In this document: positions 8,632 through 16,847 of the stretch, in pieces
Position numbering within the stretch: position 1 is the stretch's first letter
How the letters are laid out: each line of letters opens with the position of its first letter
NCBI GenBank assembly: GCA_020723345.1
Contig: DYJA01000005.1
Location: forward strand, 1-64,000
From: Candidatus Aquidulcis sp.
Lineage (GTDB): Bacteria > Chloroflexota > Anaerolineae > UBA4142
Direction of reading: 5' to 3'
DNA length: 64,000 nt
The notes under the pieces: model-generated
Told to the model about the DNA's origin: nothing
The model's database searches: none
Seen by the model: the letters and a program-made list of their open reading frames with translations, nothing else
Made by a program: the position numbers and the translations under genes

Positions 8632-9513
8632 TCAATCGCGTGTCCTCGGTTTCTGAAAAATCGAAATATACTCGTGCGCCTTGTTGATCCGAAACACGTA
8701 CGGATAACCAAGCGGGCGCATGTTGTTGTACTCGTGGCGGCGATCCCAAATAATCAGATCGTCAAAGATGAAACCAATCTCCTCCATCTTGCGCGCGAGA
8801 TCAGAATGGAATGGATAGAACTTGTCTTTTTTCCGCAAGTCCATCACGACGACGGCGCAGTATTTGCGCGGCTTGAGCGCGTGCAGTACGGGACGGAAAA
8901 TCTCTGCCAGCGCGTTCAAGAATTCGTCATAATCCGCGATTTTCCCTAGATCGAGTTTGGCGTCTCCATAATGCCGAATCTCTTTGTAATCGGCGGTGCG
9001 TTTTTGCAGCAACACATCCCAGTACGGCGGCGACGTGATAACCAAGTCTACCGAATTGGGCGACACGTACTTGAGCAAGTTGCGCGCGTCGTCGCAGTAA
9101 ACCTTGCTCGTGCGCGCTTGCGTACTGAACAACTCGCGCTGCCCCAATCGCGTTTCGGCAACCGTCACGAAATCTGGCGCAACATCAATTCCGATTCCCG
9201 TTTTGTTGAGGCGATCCGCCGCGATAACCGTCGTCCCCACGCCGACGAACGGATCGAGAATTGTGGAATCTCCCGGCGCGGTGAAACATTCGATCAACCG
9301 TTGCGCGAGTTGAAGTGGGAACATCGCGGGATGTCCCAACTCCATTTCCTCTTTTGACTTTTTGATGTCGCTCCAAATACTGATCGAATATTTCGTCCAC
9401 GTTTTGCCGTCGAGTTGATTCGCCCGCCGTTCGCTTCGTTTTGTTGCGACGGTGGCAGGTATAGCAACCGGCGCGACTAGCAACTCCGCTTTGGTTTCTT
9501 TTACACGTCTCAC
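8632..9513 (-). CDS. site-specific DNA methyltransferase (N4-cytosine or N6-adenine)
   Basis: A 293-residue exocyclic-amino methylase. DPFVGVGTT (SAM-binding motif I) comes first at about residue 87, followed by the catalytic TSPPYW at about 160. A GTG start at 9511-9513 is preceded by a purine-rich AGGGGGC ribosome site. It lies 46 bp before the C5 methylase gene, so this island codes for two methylases with different chemistries, perhaps one per strand of an asymmetric site or two overlapping systems. Confidence 0.85.
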   Translation of the reverse strand: MRRVKETKAELLVAPVAIPATVATKRSERRANQLDGKTWTKYSISIWSDIKKSKEEMELGHPAMFPLQLAQRLIECFTAPGDSTILDPFVGVGTTVIAADRLNKTGIGIDVAPDFVTVAETRLGQRELFSTQARTSKVYCDDARNLLKYVSPNSVDLVITSPPYWDVLLQKRTADYKEIRHYGDAKLDLGKIADYDEFLNALAEIFRPVLHALKPRKYCAVVVMDLRKKDKFYPFHSDLARKMEEIGFIFDDLIIWDRRHEYNNMRPLGYPYVFRINKAHEYISIFQKPRTRD

Positions 9514-9544
9514 TTGCGCCCCCTATCTCATCAAGCACAAACAA

Positions 9545-9587
9545 TGATCCGTGAACTGGCGATTCACGCATCACGCATCACGTTTCA
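9545..9587. repeat. GTGATGC-word hairpin at a stop codon (site B)
   Basis: A short hairpin (arms 9545-9555 and 9563-9573, 10 of 11 paired) is followed by further copies of ATCACGC and the TGA stop of the M20 peptidase (9585-9587). It uses the same word as the elements at 2358 and 53045. Confidence 0.75.
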
Positions 9588-10922
9588 CGCTTTCCCACAA
9601 AACCGCGTCACCACGTCGTACAACACGCGCGTCCCAAATTCCAAATTCGCGACGCTGACGCGCTCGTTGTGATTGTGTCCCAGCCCGGTCATCGCCGGAC
9701 CTTCGTAGCGCATCGGCACGAAACCCAGAACCTTGGTGCCCAACTGGGTCACGCTTTTCGCGTCCGTGCCGCCGGTGATCAAACCGGGCACGAGCCGCGC
9801 GCCTTTTTCGTGTTCCTCGACCGCGTGACGGATCGTCTCAAACAGCGGCGAGTTGGGATCAGATTCGAGCGCGGGATAGATTGGACCGAATTCAATGTCG
9901 ACGTTGTTGCCGATGCCCGCGCGCAACTCTTGTTCCAGCGATTCGCGCGTCGTGCCGGGCAAGATGCGGCAATCCACCTGACATTCGGCTTCGCCGGGAA
10001 TGACGTTGATCTTACTCCCGGCTTTGAGGATCGTCGGCACGGCGGTGTTGTGCAGCGCGGCGGAGAGGCGGCGCTTTTGCGCGTCGGCGAGCGGCAGCGC
10101 GGCGAGCGCGCGTTCGTGCTGCGCCGGATCGAGCAAGCCTAAAACGTGCGCGCGCAGTTCGCCGTCCACACCGCGTGCCATCGCTTCGATGTGCGCTTGC
10201 GCGGATTTGCAAACGCGCAGCGGCAGCGGCGTTTCGATCAAATTCGCGACCGCGCGCGAAAGTGGCAGCAGCGCGTTGTTCTTGTTCGGCTGCGACGCGT
10301 GCCCGGGTTCGCCGTGGGAACGGAGCGTAAAACGCGCGCTCCCTTTTTCGGCAGTCGAACAAACGTAAAAGACTTGATCGCCCAGCACGATGCTCGTCGC
10401 GCCGCCTTCGTTGATCGCGTACTCGGCGCGGATCAGGTCGGGATGATTTTTCACCATCCACGCCGCGCCCATGCGTCCGCCGGTCTCTTCATCGGCGTTC
10501 GCCATGAAAATCAAATCGCGTTTGAGCGGAATGCGCGAAGCGTCGCGCTTGACGAGCAGAAAAGTCAGTAACGCCATCGTGACCATTTGCTTCATATCAA
10601 TCGCGCCGCGTCCCCAGACGATACCGTCGACGAGATCGCCGGAGAAGGGCGCGCGCTGCCATTTGTCCGCTTCCGCCGGAACGACATCGACGTGTCCCAT
10701 CAGCAAAAGCGGCGGCAGCGATCCATCGCCTTTCAAGCGCGCGACCACGTTGCCGCGTCCGGGCGCAGATTCCAGCACGACCGACTCGATTCCGTCGCGT
10801 TTCAATTTACGCGCGATGTATTCGATACACGGCGTTTCATTGCCCGGCGGATTCGTCGTATCGAAGCGCAGGAGATCTTGCAAAGTGGTTGTGACTTCTC
10901 GGATAGTGTGATCCCAATTCAT
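9585..10922 (-). CDS. M20/M25/M40-family metallopeptidase
   Basis: A 445-residue dinuclear zinc peptidase, related to ArgE/DapE and carboxypeptidase-Ss1-like enzymes. GHVDVVP near residue 80 holds the first metal ligands, GRGAIDMK near 110 the bridging Asp, and NADEETGG near 150 the Glu pair. I start at the internal Met (MNWDHT) because GGAG precedes it at proper spacing; 11 more upstream codons are open but look like leader DNA. It probably hydrolyses dipeptides or acylated amino acids from the neighbouring transport systems. Confidence 0.87.
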   Translation of the reverse strand: MNWDHTIREVTTTLQDLLRFDTTNPPGNETPCIEYIARKLKRDGIESVVLESAPGRGNVVARLKGDGSLPPLLLMGHVDVVPAEADKWQRAPFSGDLVDGIVWGRGAIDMKQMVTMALLTFLLVKRDASRIPLKRDLIFMANADEETGGRMGAAWMVKNHPDLIRAEYAINEGGATSIVLGDQVFYVCSTAEKGSARFTLRSHGEPGHASQPNKNNALLPLSRAVANLIETPLPLRVCKSAQAHIEAMARGVDGELRAHVLGLLDPAQHERALAALPLADAQKRRLSAALHNTAVPTILKAGSKINVIPGEAECQVDCRILPGTTRESLEQELRAGIGNNVDIEFGPIYPALESDPNSPLFETIRHAVEEHEKGARLVPGLITGGTDAKSVTQLGTKVLGFVPMRYEGPAMTGLGHNHNERVSVANLEFGTRVLYDVVTRFCGKA

Positions 10923-10942
10923 AAGACTCCGTTTCGCGAGCG

Positions 10943-10971
10943 AGTATACAAGCAAACGAACAAGTAGACAA
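10943..10971 (-). promoter_or_regulatory. sigma-A-type promoter of the M20 peptidase
   Basis: On the minus strand TTGTCT (10966-10971), a 17-bp spacer and TATACT (10943-10948) precede the M20 start. The -35 box lies within the tandem GTAGACAA words, so the repeat appears to provide part of the promoter. Confidence 0.55.
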
Positions 10972-11006
10972 GTAGACAGGTGAACAAGAAATTCACCTGT
11001 CTACTT
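10970..11006. repeat. perfect 15-bp hairpin with GTAGACA words (site D)
   Basis: Arms 10970-10984 and 10992-11006 are fully complementary around a 7-nt loop. Tandem AAGTAGACAA units extend to the left. It lies between the secreted-protein gene end (11041) and the M20 gene. There is no T-tract on the minus side, so a rho-independent terminator is not clear. Confidence 0.85.
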
Positions 11007-11040
11007 ATCGACATGTTGCATTGTCTACGCGTTGGCTGGG

Positions 11041-12096
11041 TTAGGGCCAAACGGTGTTGATCGCCGGAATCCAATCGCTCGCGGTGCGATAGTTTGGATC
11101 TTGTTCGATGTGGATGAAATAGCCGGTGTTGTTCGTCGCCGCGGTGTTGCACGCGTTCGTGATCGACACGCCGTTGACGATACGACCGGTCGTGCTCGTC
11201 GTCGCGTTGAGCGAGCACGATCCCTGACCGGCGAGATCGATCGACCAGGTTGGATGGTTGGCGTGCATCGCGTCGTGCAACTGCCAAATCTTGGTGCCCG
11301 CCGGCGGCAGCGCGCTAAAGCCGTTCGACATGTAGACGTGCGTCGAACAACTGTCCGCCGCCATTCCGTGAAATTGGATCGTCCAATAGGGATTGCTCCC
11401 AAAGTACGACTTGATTTGGACGGTCGTGGGATTGAACACGTCGCGGACATCGTGCGCCGGATCAGAAATGTAGTACCCACTCTGGCACGCCGAGACGCTG
11501 GACGCGTTGCGATGATCGCCCATCAAAAGAAACGCGCGCGCGCTGGTTCCTTTGAAGACGCCGATCGCTTCGTTCTCGGTCGTCATGTCGTAAACCGGAT
11601 GCGGGCTATGAATGATCAGCGCCTTGGTCGACGCGTTGTACGTGATGAAGGTGCCCCAGCCCTTGTCGACTTTGCCGTTGGCGTTGACATCGGCAGTTTC
11701 GTAAAGCACGCAATAGTTCCGACCGTTGCCGCTGTCGGTGAATGTTTTGATCGTCATCACCGGCGCGAGACTGGCGGGCAGCGCGAAATCGCAATTGCCG
11801 TTCATCATCGAGTTGACGACGGTTTGCCAATCGGATTTTTGCTGCGTGGTGGGTTCGACGTAACCCGCGCCGTCGCTGTACGGACCTTGGTTGATGATGC
11901 AGGTGACGAGTTGCTCCAATATCGTCGCGGTCGGACACAATAACCGTTGCGGAACCGGAGTCAGGGTGGGCGTCTTGGTCGGCTTGCGGGCGGCGTCGAC
12001 GACCGTTGGCGTTGACACAAGCGTCGCCGCCAACCACAACCCGATCAGCAACACGAGCGCAACAAGCCCAATTGATTTCAAGTGAACGGTCTTCAT
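11041..12096 (-). CDS. secreted protein of unknown function
   Basis: A 351-residue protein with an N-terminal signal segment (hydrophobic run at residues 8-27, then VVDAARK) and a short Thr/Pro-rich linker. The mature part has a HSPHPVYDMTTENEA segment and a GDHRNAS motif, reminiscent of metal-dependent amidohydrolases that bind via His and Glu, plus several Cys pairs that could be disulphides. I cannot name the family. A strong AAGGAGGAG site precedes the ATG. It lies 114 bp beyond the first ABC module in the same direction and could be co-transcribed. Confidence 0.65.
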   Translation of the reverse strand: MKTVHLKSIGLVALVLLIGLWLAATLVSTPTVVDAARKPTKTPTLTPVPQRLLCPTATILEQLVTCIINQGPYSDGAGYVEPTTQQKSDWQTVVNSMMNGNCDFALPASLAPVMTIKTFTDSGNGRNYCVLYETADVNANGKVDKGWGTFITYNASTKALIIHSPHPVYDMTTENEAIGVFKGTSARAFLLMGDHRNASSVSACQSGYYISDPAHDVRDVFNPTTVQIKSYFGSNPYWTIQFHGMAADSCSTHVYMSNGFSALPPAGTKIWQLHDAMHANHPTWSIDLAGQGSCSLNATTSTTGRIVNGVSITNACNTAATNNTGYFIHIEQDPNYRTASDWIPAINTVWP

Positions 12097-12116
12097 TGCT
12101 CCTCCTTGAGTGCGTC

Positions 12117-12155
12117 AACGAATCCGTAACGAATAAACGAATCTATGACGAATCT
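12117..12155. repeat. near-tandem ACGAATC/ACGAATA words (site L)
   Basis: Four copies of ACGAAT with variable 1-5 bp joints lie between the DppC-like permease and the secreted-protein gene. This is the same word as at 4636-4677 in reverse orientation. The rest of the gap holds only a ribosome-binding site. Confidence 0.55.
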
Positions 12156-12210
12156 GGTTGTAGTGTCGGTTTCCAGTCGCCTCCTTGCGCAGCGGAGCAA
12201 CGTCCGTTGA

Positions 12211-13095
12211 CTACTCGACGTGGCGCGGATCGAGCGCGTCGCGCAAGCCATCGCCGAGATAATTGATCGCGACGACGGTGATGAAGATGAACAAGCCGGG
12301 AAAAATCGCGATCCACGGCGCGATGACCATTTGCGATTGCGCGTTCTTGAGCATGTTGCCCCAGGTCGGCATCGGCGGCTGAATCCCAAAGCCGAGAAAG
12401 CTGAGCGTGGATTCGGTGAGAATCGCGTTGCCCACGCGCAATGTCGCGGAGACGATGATCGGACTCGCGGCGTTCGGCAGAATGTGCCGCCACATAATCC
12501 GATTGTTTTTCGCTCCGGCGATGCGCGCGGCATCCACAAATTCTTTTGCTTTGAGCGACAAGAATTGCCCGCGCACCAAGCGCGCCGCGCCCATCCACGA
12601 GAGCGCGCCGATGATGACGATGATCGGCACGGGACCGCCGCTGATCTCCGGCAAGTTGAGCGACCGCAAGAGTTGCGCGACGATCAGCAGGATGAACAGG
12701 TTGGGAATGGAAAGCATAAAATCGTTAAAGCGCATCAGCACGTTATCAATCTTGCCGCCGTAGAATCCGGCGACCGCGCCGACGAGCGTCCCAATCGTGA
12801 TCGCGATGAACACAGCGGCGACGCCGATGACGAGCGAGACGCGTCCACCGACCCAGATTCGCATCATCAAATCGCGCCCCAGTTCATCCGTCCCGAAAAG
12901 GTGCGTGAGCGCGGGCGGCTGGCGGCGCAGCTCCACTGGCGCGTTGTATGGATCGTAACCGAGAACCAGCGGGACGAAGACGCAACCGATGACGATGAGC
13001 GCGAGAACTGCCGCGCTGAACATCGCGGGCTTGTGTTTGCGAAAGCGCCGCCAGACCAGCGCGCGCATTGTTTCTTGGCGATTGAGTGTAGCCAT
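12211..13095 (-). CDS. dipeptide/oligopeptide ABC transporter permease, DppC-like (module 1)
   Basis: A 294-residue inner-membrane permease with a conserved N-terminal TM, a FGTDELGRD segment typical of DppC/OppC, and an EAA-type loop GAKNNRIMWRHILPNA that docks the ATPase. Several further hydrophobic segments follow. It begins directly after the DppB-like gene (13095/13096). It is closely related to the module 2 and 3 copies at 16848 and 23222. No ATPase gene follows it. Confidence 0.92.
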   Translation of the reverse strand: MATLNRQETMRALVWRRFRKHKPAMFSAAVLALIVIGCVFVPLVLGYDPYNAPVELRRQPPALTHLFGTDELGRDLMMRIWVGGRVSLVIGVAAVFIAITIGTLVGAVAGFYGGKIDNVLMRFNDFMLSIPNLFILLIVAQLLRSLNLPEISGGPVPIIVIIGALSWMGAARLVRGQFLSLKAKEFVDAARIAGAKNNRIMWRHILPNAASPIIVSATLRVGNAILTESTLSFLGFGIQPPMPTWGNMLKNAQSQMVIAPWIAIFPGLFIFITVVAINYLGDGLRDALDPRHVE

Positions 13096-14070
13096 CTATT
13101 CAAACCGAATCCGCGGATCGAGGAACGCGTACACAACGTCGGTGATCAAGCCAAACGCGATGATCAGCGTCGCGCTCATCATCAGCACGCCCATCATCAC
13201 CGCATAGTCGGCGCGCTCGATGGAGTTGAAAAACAGCCGCCCCATTCCGGGCCACGAGAAAATAACTTCGGTCAACAACGCGCCGTTGAACAAGCCGGGA
13301 ATTTCCAAGCCGATGATCGTGACGAGCGGCAAGACCGCGTTCTTGAGCGCGTGCTTGAGGATCACCGCGCGCTCTTTCAGTCCTTTGGCGTGCGCGGTGC
13401 GGATGTAATCTTGCAACAGCACGTCCAACATTCCGGCGCGCATATACCGGACGTGTCCGCTGAGATTGTGGATCACCAGCAGACTCGCCGGGAGAATCAG
13501 ATGCGTCAAGCGATCTTCCAGCGACGCGGTCGCGCCAATCGTGTACATTCCGCCGCCGGGCAAAAGCGGTCCGCCGGTGAACGGGTTCTTGATCGTCACA
13601 TTGAAAATGATGATCAGGATCAAGCCGAACCAAAAGACCGGGATCGAATGACCCATAAACGCGATCGTCGTCATCACGTGATCGAACCACGAGTACTGCC
13701 GCACGGCGGAGATGATACCGATCGGAATCGAAATCGCGAGCGCGATGACGAACGCGATGATGGACAGGTACAGCGTGTTCGGCAAGCGTTCGCCGATCTC
13801 GACGAGCGTGGGGCGTTGCGTGACGAGGGAGGTGCCCCAGTCGCCGCGCAAGAGGGCGGTGAGCCAGTTGAAGTACTGTAGATGCACCGGCACGTTCAAT
13901 CCTAATTCATCTTTCAAGCGCTCCAAATCTTCGGGCATGATGTTGGGATTGTTTTCGTACGCGGCGAGCGGTCCGCCGGGAATCGCTTGCATCAGCGCGA
14001 ACACGGCGATACTGATCGCGAGCAACAGCGGAATCGCTTGGAGCAACCGTCGGAGAATGTAGCGCGTCAT
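13096..14070 (-). CDS. dipeptide/oligopeptide ABC transporter permease, DppB-like (module 1)
   Basis: A 324-residue permease with an N-terminal RRLLQAIPLLLAISIAVF segment, a family GLNVPVHLQYFNWL periplasmic region and an EAA loop (RAVILKHALKNAVLPLVT). Six hydrophobic segments are present. It pairs with the adjacent DppC-like subunit. A nested hairpin element separates it from the upstream substrate-binding protein gene, leaving no clear Shine-Dalgarno in front of its ATG. Confidence 0.92.
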   Translation of the reverse strand: MTRYILRRLLQAIPLLLAISIAVFALMQAIPGGPLAAYENNPNIMPEDLERLKDELGLNVPVHLQYFNWLTALLRGDWGTSLVTQRPTLVEIGERLPNTLYLSIIAFVIALAISIPIGIISAVRQYSWFDHVMTTIAFMGHSIPVFWFGLILIIIFNVTIKNPFTGGPLLPGGGMYTIGATASLEDRLTHLILPASLLVIHNLSGHVRYMRAGMLDVLLQDYIRTAHAKGLKERAVILKHALKNAVLPLVTIIGLEIPGLFNGALLTEVIFSWPGMGRLFFNSIERADYAVMMGVLMMSATLIIAFGLITDVVYAFLDPRIRFE

Positions 14071-14080
14071 AATTCGAGTA

Positions 14081-14222
14081 TGAAGGCGGAAGTATGAAGG
14101 AGGAATGTCATTGCGAGCGGTTTTTGCAAAGCCGCCATAGGCGTCCAGCCCGCTATTTGGGGATTGCTTCAGACGAAAACCGTCCTCGCAATGACAATCT
14201 TGTTTTCATCCTTCCGCCTTCA
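14081..14222. repeat. nested hairpin element with AGGATGA words (site J)
   Basis: The outer arms (14081-14097 and 14206-14222) pair at 15 of 17 positions; the inner arms TGTCATTGCGAG (14106-14117 and 14185-14196) pair perfectly. Read on the minus strand, the TAA stop of the substrate-binding protein (14234-14236) is followed at once by AGGATGA, AGGATGA, AGGCGGA, AGGATGA. The inner motif resembles dispersed TGTCATTGCGAG repeats known from other bacteria. Confidence 0.85.
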
Positions 14223-14233
14223 TCCTTCATCCT

Positions 14234-15994
14234 TTATTTGAGCCACCAATTCTGCGCGTTCCAGCCCATACTGTTATTGCCGTTCGCGATCCAACCCTGC
14301 AAGCGGTCGCGGTAGGCATACGCGTTCCCCGCTTGGTAGAGATAGATCGCCGGGTAGGCGTTGTGGACGCTTTGAGCGACCTGGCAATACATCGTCTTGC
14401 GCTTGGCAGGATCCGGCTCCGTCTGAGCTTGTTTGAGCAATTCATCCACTTTGGGATCGGAAAAGCGCGAGACATTCTGTCCGCCCTTGTTCTTTTCCGA
14501 CGGAAGCGATGAAGTGGCAAACGTGTTGATCAGCCCGCCGATGGGTTCCAACGAGTCCACGCTGGTGCTGTACTCGACGAGATCAAAGTTGCCGTGCCGA
14601 CGCGGCGAGTTGGCTTCCCAGGTTCCGATGACGACGGACGAGGGCGCGTTTTCGACGTACGCTTCGACGCCGACCGCTTTGAAATCTTGCATCACCAACG
14701 TCTGCGCGTCTTCACGCAGTTTGTTGCCGGAGGTCGTGGAATATTTCAGACGCAGGCGCGTGCCATCGGGCGCGTACTTGGCGCCTTTGGAGACGCGGAT
14801 GCCATCGGCGCCGGCAATCCAGCCCGCCTCATCGAGCAACTTCTTGGCTTGGGCAACATCGTACGGAACCGGTTTGATGTCGGTGCAGGCAAAGTAGCCA
14901 TTGTTCAATTCGCCCGGCAGCGGCGCGACCTTGCCGGACAGCAGTTGGTCAATGATGCGTTGCTTGTTGATCGCGAGCGCGAGCGCTTGGCGCACTTTGA
15001 CATCGCCGAGAATCAGATGCGGCTTGGTCGGATCGGCGGGGTCTTTGTTCTCCGCCATATTCATAAAGATCCGTTCGCCCCCATCACGCGGCGGCGCGCT
15101 GTACTTGACGCCCGGCATTTTGTCCAATTGCGGCGTCGTGTCCAGCGTGATGCTCCACAGCATGTCAATCTCGCCGCTCGCGATCAATTGCAAGCCGACA
15201 TCTACGTTCGGCACGATGCGGACGACGATCTGATCGAGATAGGGTTTGTCCTTCTCGCGATAGTTTTCGTTGCGGACGAGCGTGATGTGATCGTCTGCGA
15301 TCCATTCTTGGACTTTGAAAGGTCCCGTGCCAATCGGCTTGCGATTGTACGCCCAAGTCTTCATATTCTTGGGATCGCCGGCGCTCTTGGGAATGATCGT
15401 GCCAAAGAGATTCAGATATCCTGCGTAGAAATTCTTGTACTTGATGATCGCCGTCGTCGGATTGGGACACTCGACCGTTTCTACGTCGGAAAACCCAGCG
15501 GTTGACGCAACGCCAACGCCCGGAGTCATTCTGGCTTGCCAGGTGAATTGGACATCTTCGCACGTGAACGGCGCGCCATCCGACCAGAGAACGCCTTCCT
15601 TGAGTTTGTACGTGATCGTCTTGCCGTCCGCGCTCACGCCGCCGTTTTGGATCGTGGGAACTTCTTTTGCCAGGTTAGGCGCGCGCGAGCCGTCGGGTTG
15701 GTCACGCAACATTCCATCGAGGATGTAGATCAACACTTCGTTCATCACCGTTTGCGTGCCAAGCAACGGGTTGAGCGTGGTTGGCGATTGCCAGATCGCC
15801 ATCGTGAGTTTGCCGCCGCGTTTGGGCGCGTCGGCAGCAGGCGCGGTGGTGGGCTGCGGCGCGGCAGCCGTTGGCTTGGGGACTTCGGTCGCTTTGGGGG
15901 CGGCGACCGGCGCTTTGGTCGGTTCCGGCGCGGCACAAGCCACCAGAACCAACAACGCGACGAGCGCGAGCAAAAACAGAATCGGTTTGCGCAT
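14234..15994 (-). CDS. peptide ABC transporter substrate-binding lipoprotein (module 1)
   Basis: A 586-residue SBP_bac_5 family protein that would capture a peptide or amide outside the membrane. The N-terminal signal ends in a lipobox LVACA, followed by a Pro/Thr/Ala linker. Family motifs include RVSKGAKYAPDGTRLRL and TYKLKEGVLWSDGAPF. A Shine-Dalgarno GGAGGAGAG precedes the ATG. It follows the GntR gene and precedes both permeases, and is a close paralogue of the proteins at 20476 and 25214. Confidence 0.92.
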   Translation of the reverse strand: MRKPILFLLALVALLVLVACAAPEPTKAPVAAPKATEVPKPTAAAPQPTTAPAADAPKRGGKLTMAIWQSPTTLNPLLGTQTVMNEVLIYILDGMLRDQPDGSRAPNLAKEVPTIQNGGVSADGKTITYKLKEGVLWSDGAPFTCEDVQFTWQARMTPGVGVASTAGFSDVETVECPNPTTAIIKYKNFYAGYLNLFGTIIPKSAGDPKNMKTWAYNRKPIGTGPFKVQEWIADDHITLVRNENYREKDKPYLDQIVVRIVPNVDVGLQLIASGEIDMLWSITLDTTPQLDKMPGVKYSAPPRDGGERIFMNMAENKDPADPTKPHLILGDVKVRQALALAINKQRIIDQLLSGKVAPLPGELNNGYFACTDIKPVPYDVAQAKKLLDEAGWIAGADGIRVSKGAKYAPDGTRLRLKYSTTSGNKLREDAQTLVMQDFKAVGVEAYVENAPSSVVIGTWEANSPRRHGNFDLVEYSTSVDSLEPIGGLINTFATSSLPSEKNKGGQNVSRFSDPKVDELLKQAQTEPDPAKRKTMYCQVAQSVHNAYPAIYLYQAGNAYAYRDRLQGWIANGNNSMGWNAQNWWLK

Positions 15995-16036
15995 GTTCTC
16001 TCCTCCTTGAGTAAATTTGGACAGAATCGACAGAAA

Positions 16037-16720
16037 CTATTTTTCCGCTTTCAGGACCGCGACAATGCGGCGTCCACTTTCTTCGACGTGCGCGCGCATG
16101 AGGCGTTCGGCGCGTTCGCAATCGTGGGCTTGCAGCGCGCCGATGATCCCCAGGTGCTCTTGTTTGTCCGATGCGCCGCGTTGCGGGATGGGCTTGCCGG
16201 CGGTCGCCGGGAAATTTCCCAGCATCATCGTCGGGAAGGCGTTCCACATCTGATCCAACGTTCGGATCAAATAGGCGTGCCCGCTGGCGGTATAGATCAT
16301 TTGATGAAACCGCCGATTGAGCGCGCGGTATTCCATCCAATCCTTCTGAACGCGCCGCCGCTCGATGTCGTCGCTCAGGCGTTTCAGTTCCGCTAACTGT
16401 TCGGGGGTGATATTTCGCGCGGCGTAACGCGCCGCCAAACCTTCCTGAAAGGCGCGACTGGCGTAGAGGTCCAACAGATCGGTGACGCCGAACTCGATGA
16501 CACGGATGCCGCGATAGGGCACGTGCTCGACCAGCCCTTCGCTGACGAGATCTTGGAGCGCTTCGCGCACCGGCATCTGGCTCACGCCGAACTTTTGCGC
16601 CAATTGCTCTTGACGCAGCCATTCGCCGGGTTTGAGTTCACCGGCGTGAATCTCGGCGCGCAATCGTTCAGCGACGACACGCCGGAGTTGGGTTTGAGCA
16701 AGCGCATTGGTTTGAGGCAT
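16037..16720 (-). CDS. GntR-family regulator, FCD (FadR-like) type
   Basis: A 227-residue regulator with an N-terminal winged helix (AQKFGVSQMPVREALQDL) and an all-helical C-terminal FCD-like domain with a RRFHQMIY His motif. I start at the internal ATG (MPQTNA) because 50 upstream codons run through an AT-rich promoter region. It heads module 1 and probably controls it in response to a small acid. It is a paralogue of the regulator at 22381. Confidence 0.9.
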   Translation of the reverse strand: MPQTNALAQTQLRRVVAERLRAEIHAGELKPGEWLRQEQLAQKFGVSQMPVREALQDLVSEGLVEHVPYRGIRVIEFGVTDLLDLYASRAFQEGLAARYAARNITPEQLAELKRLSDDIERRRVQKDWMEYRALNRRFHQMIYTASGHAYLIRTLDQMWNAFPTMMLGNFPATAGKPIPQRGASDKQEHLGIIGALQAHDCERAERLMRAHVEESGRRIVAVLKAEK

Positions 16721-16741
16721 TCGCGGGATATTCTTAGATAT

Positions 16742-16769
16742 AATATATTCTATCAGGATAATACCACAA
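16742..16769 (-). promoter_or_regulatory. probable promoter of module 1 (GntR-led)
   Basis: On the minus strand TTGTGG (16764-16769), a 16-bp spacer and TATATT (16742-16747) lie just upstream of the GntR ATG. The surrounding DNA is strongly AT-rich, including TAGA and TCTA half-sites 10 bp apart, which could be an operator for the GntR protein. The -35 match is weak. Confidence 0.4.
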
Positions 16770-16794
16770 GCCGAGGCAAAAGTCAATGGGTTGG

Positions 16795-16832
16795 AAAAAC
16801 AAAAAACGGGTGGCACCGATAGCGCCACCCGT
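16795..16832 (-). terminator. rho-independent terminator of module 2
   Basis: A 9-bp perfect stem (ACGGGTGGC at 16806-16814 with 16824-16832, 9-nt loop) is followed on the minus strand by a T-rich tract. It lies just past the end of the module 2 DppC-like gene and separates the operon from the GntR gene of module 1. Confidence 0.9.
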
Positions 16833-16847
16833 AACCAAAAATTGAAA

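Noticed and set aside
11041-12096. Naming the secreted protein as N-formylglutamate amidohydrolase-like
   Set aside because: A few His/Glu/Asp motifs are suggestive, but the order and spacing could not be matched with confidence.
12220-13881. A 553-codon plus-strand open frame opposite the module 1 permeases
   Set aside because: It is antisense to two well-supported permease genes; its product is dominated by Arg, Asp and Glu without any domain, as expected for a frame shadow in high-G+C DNA.
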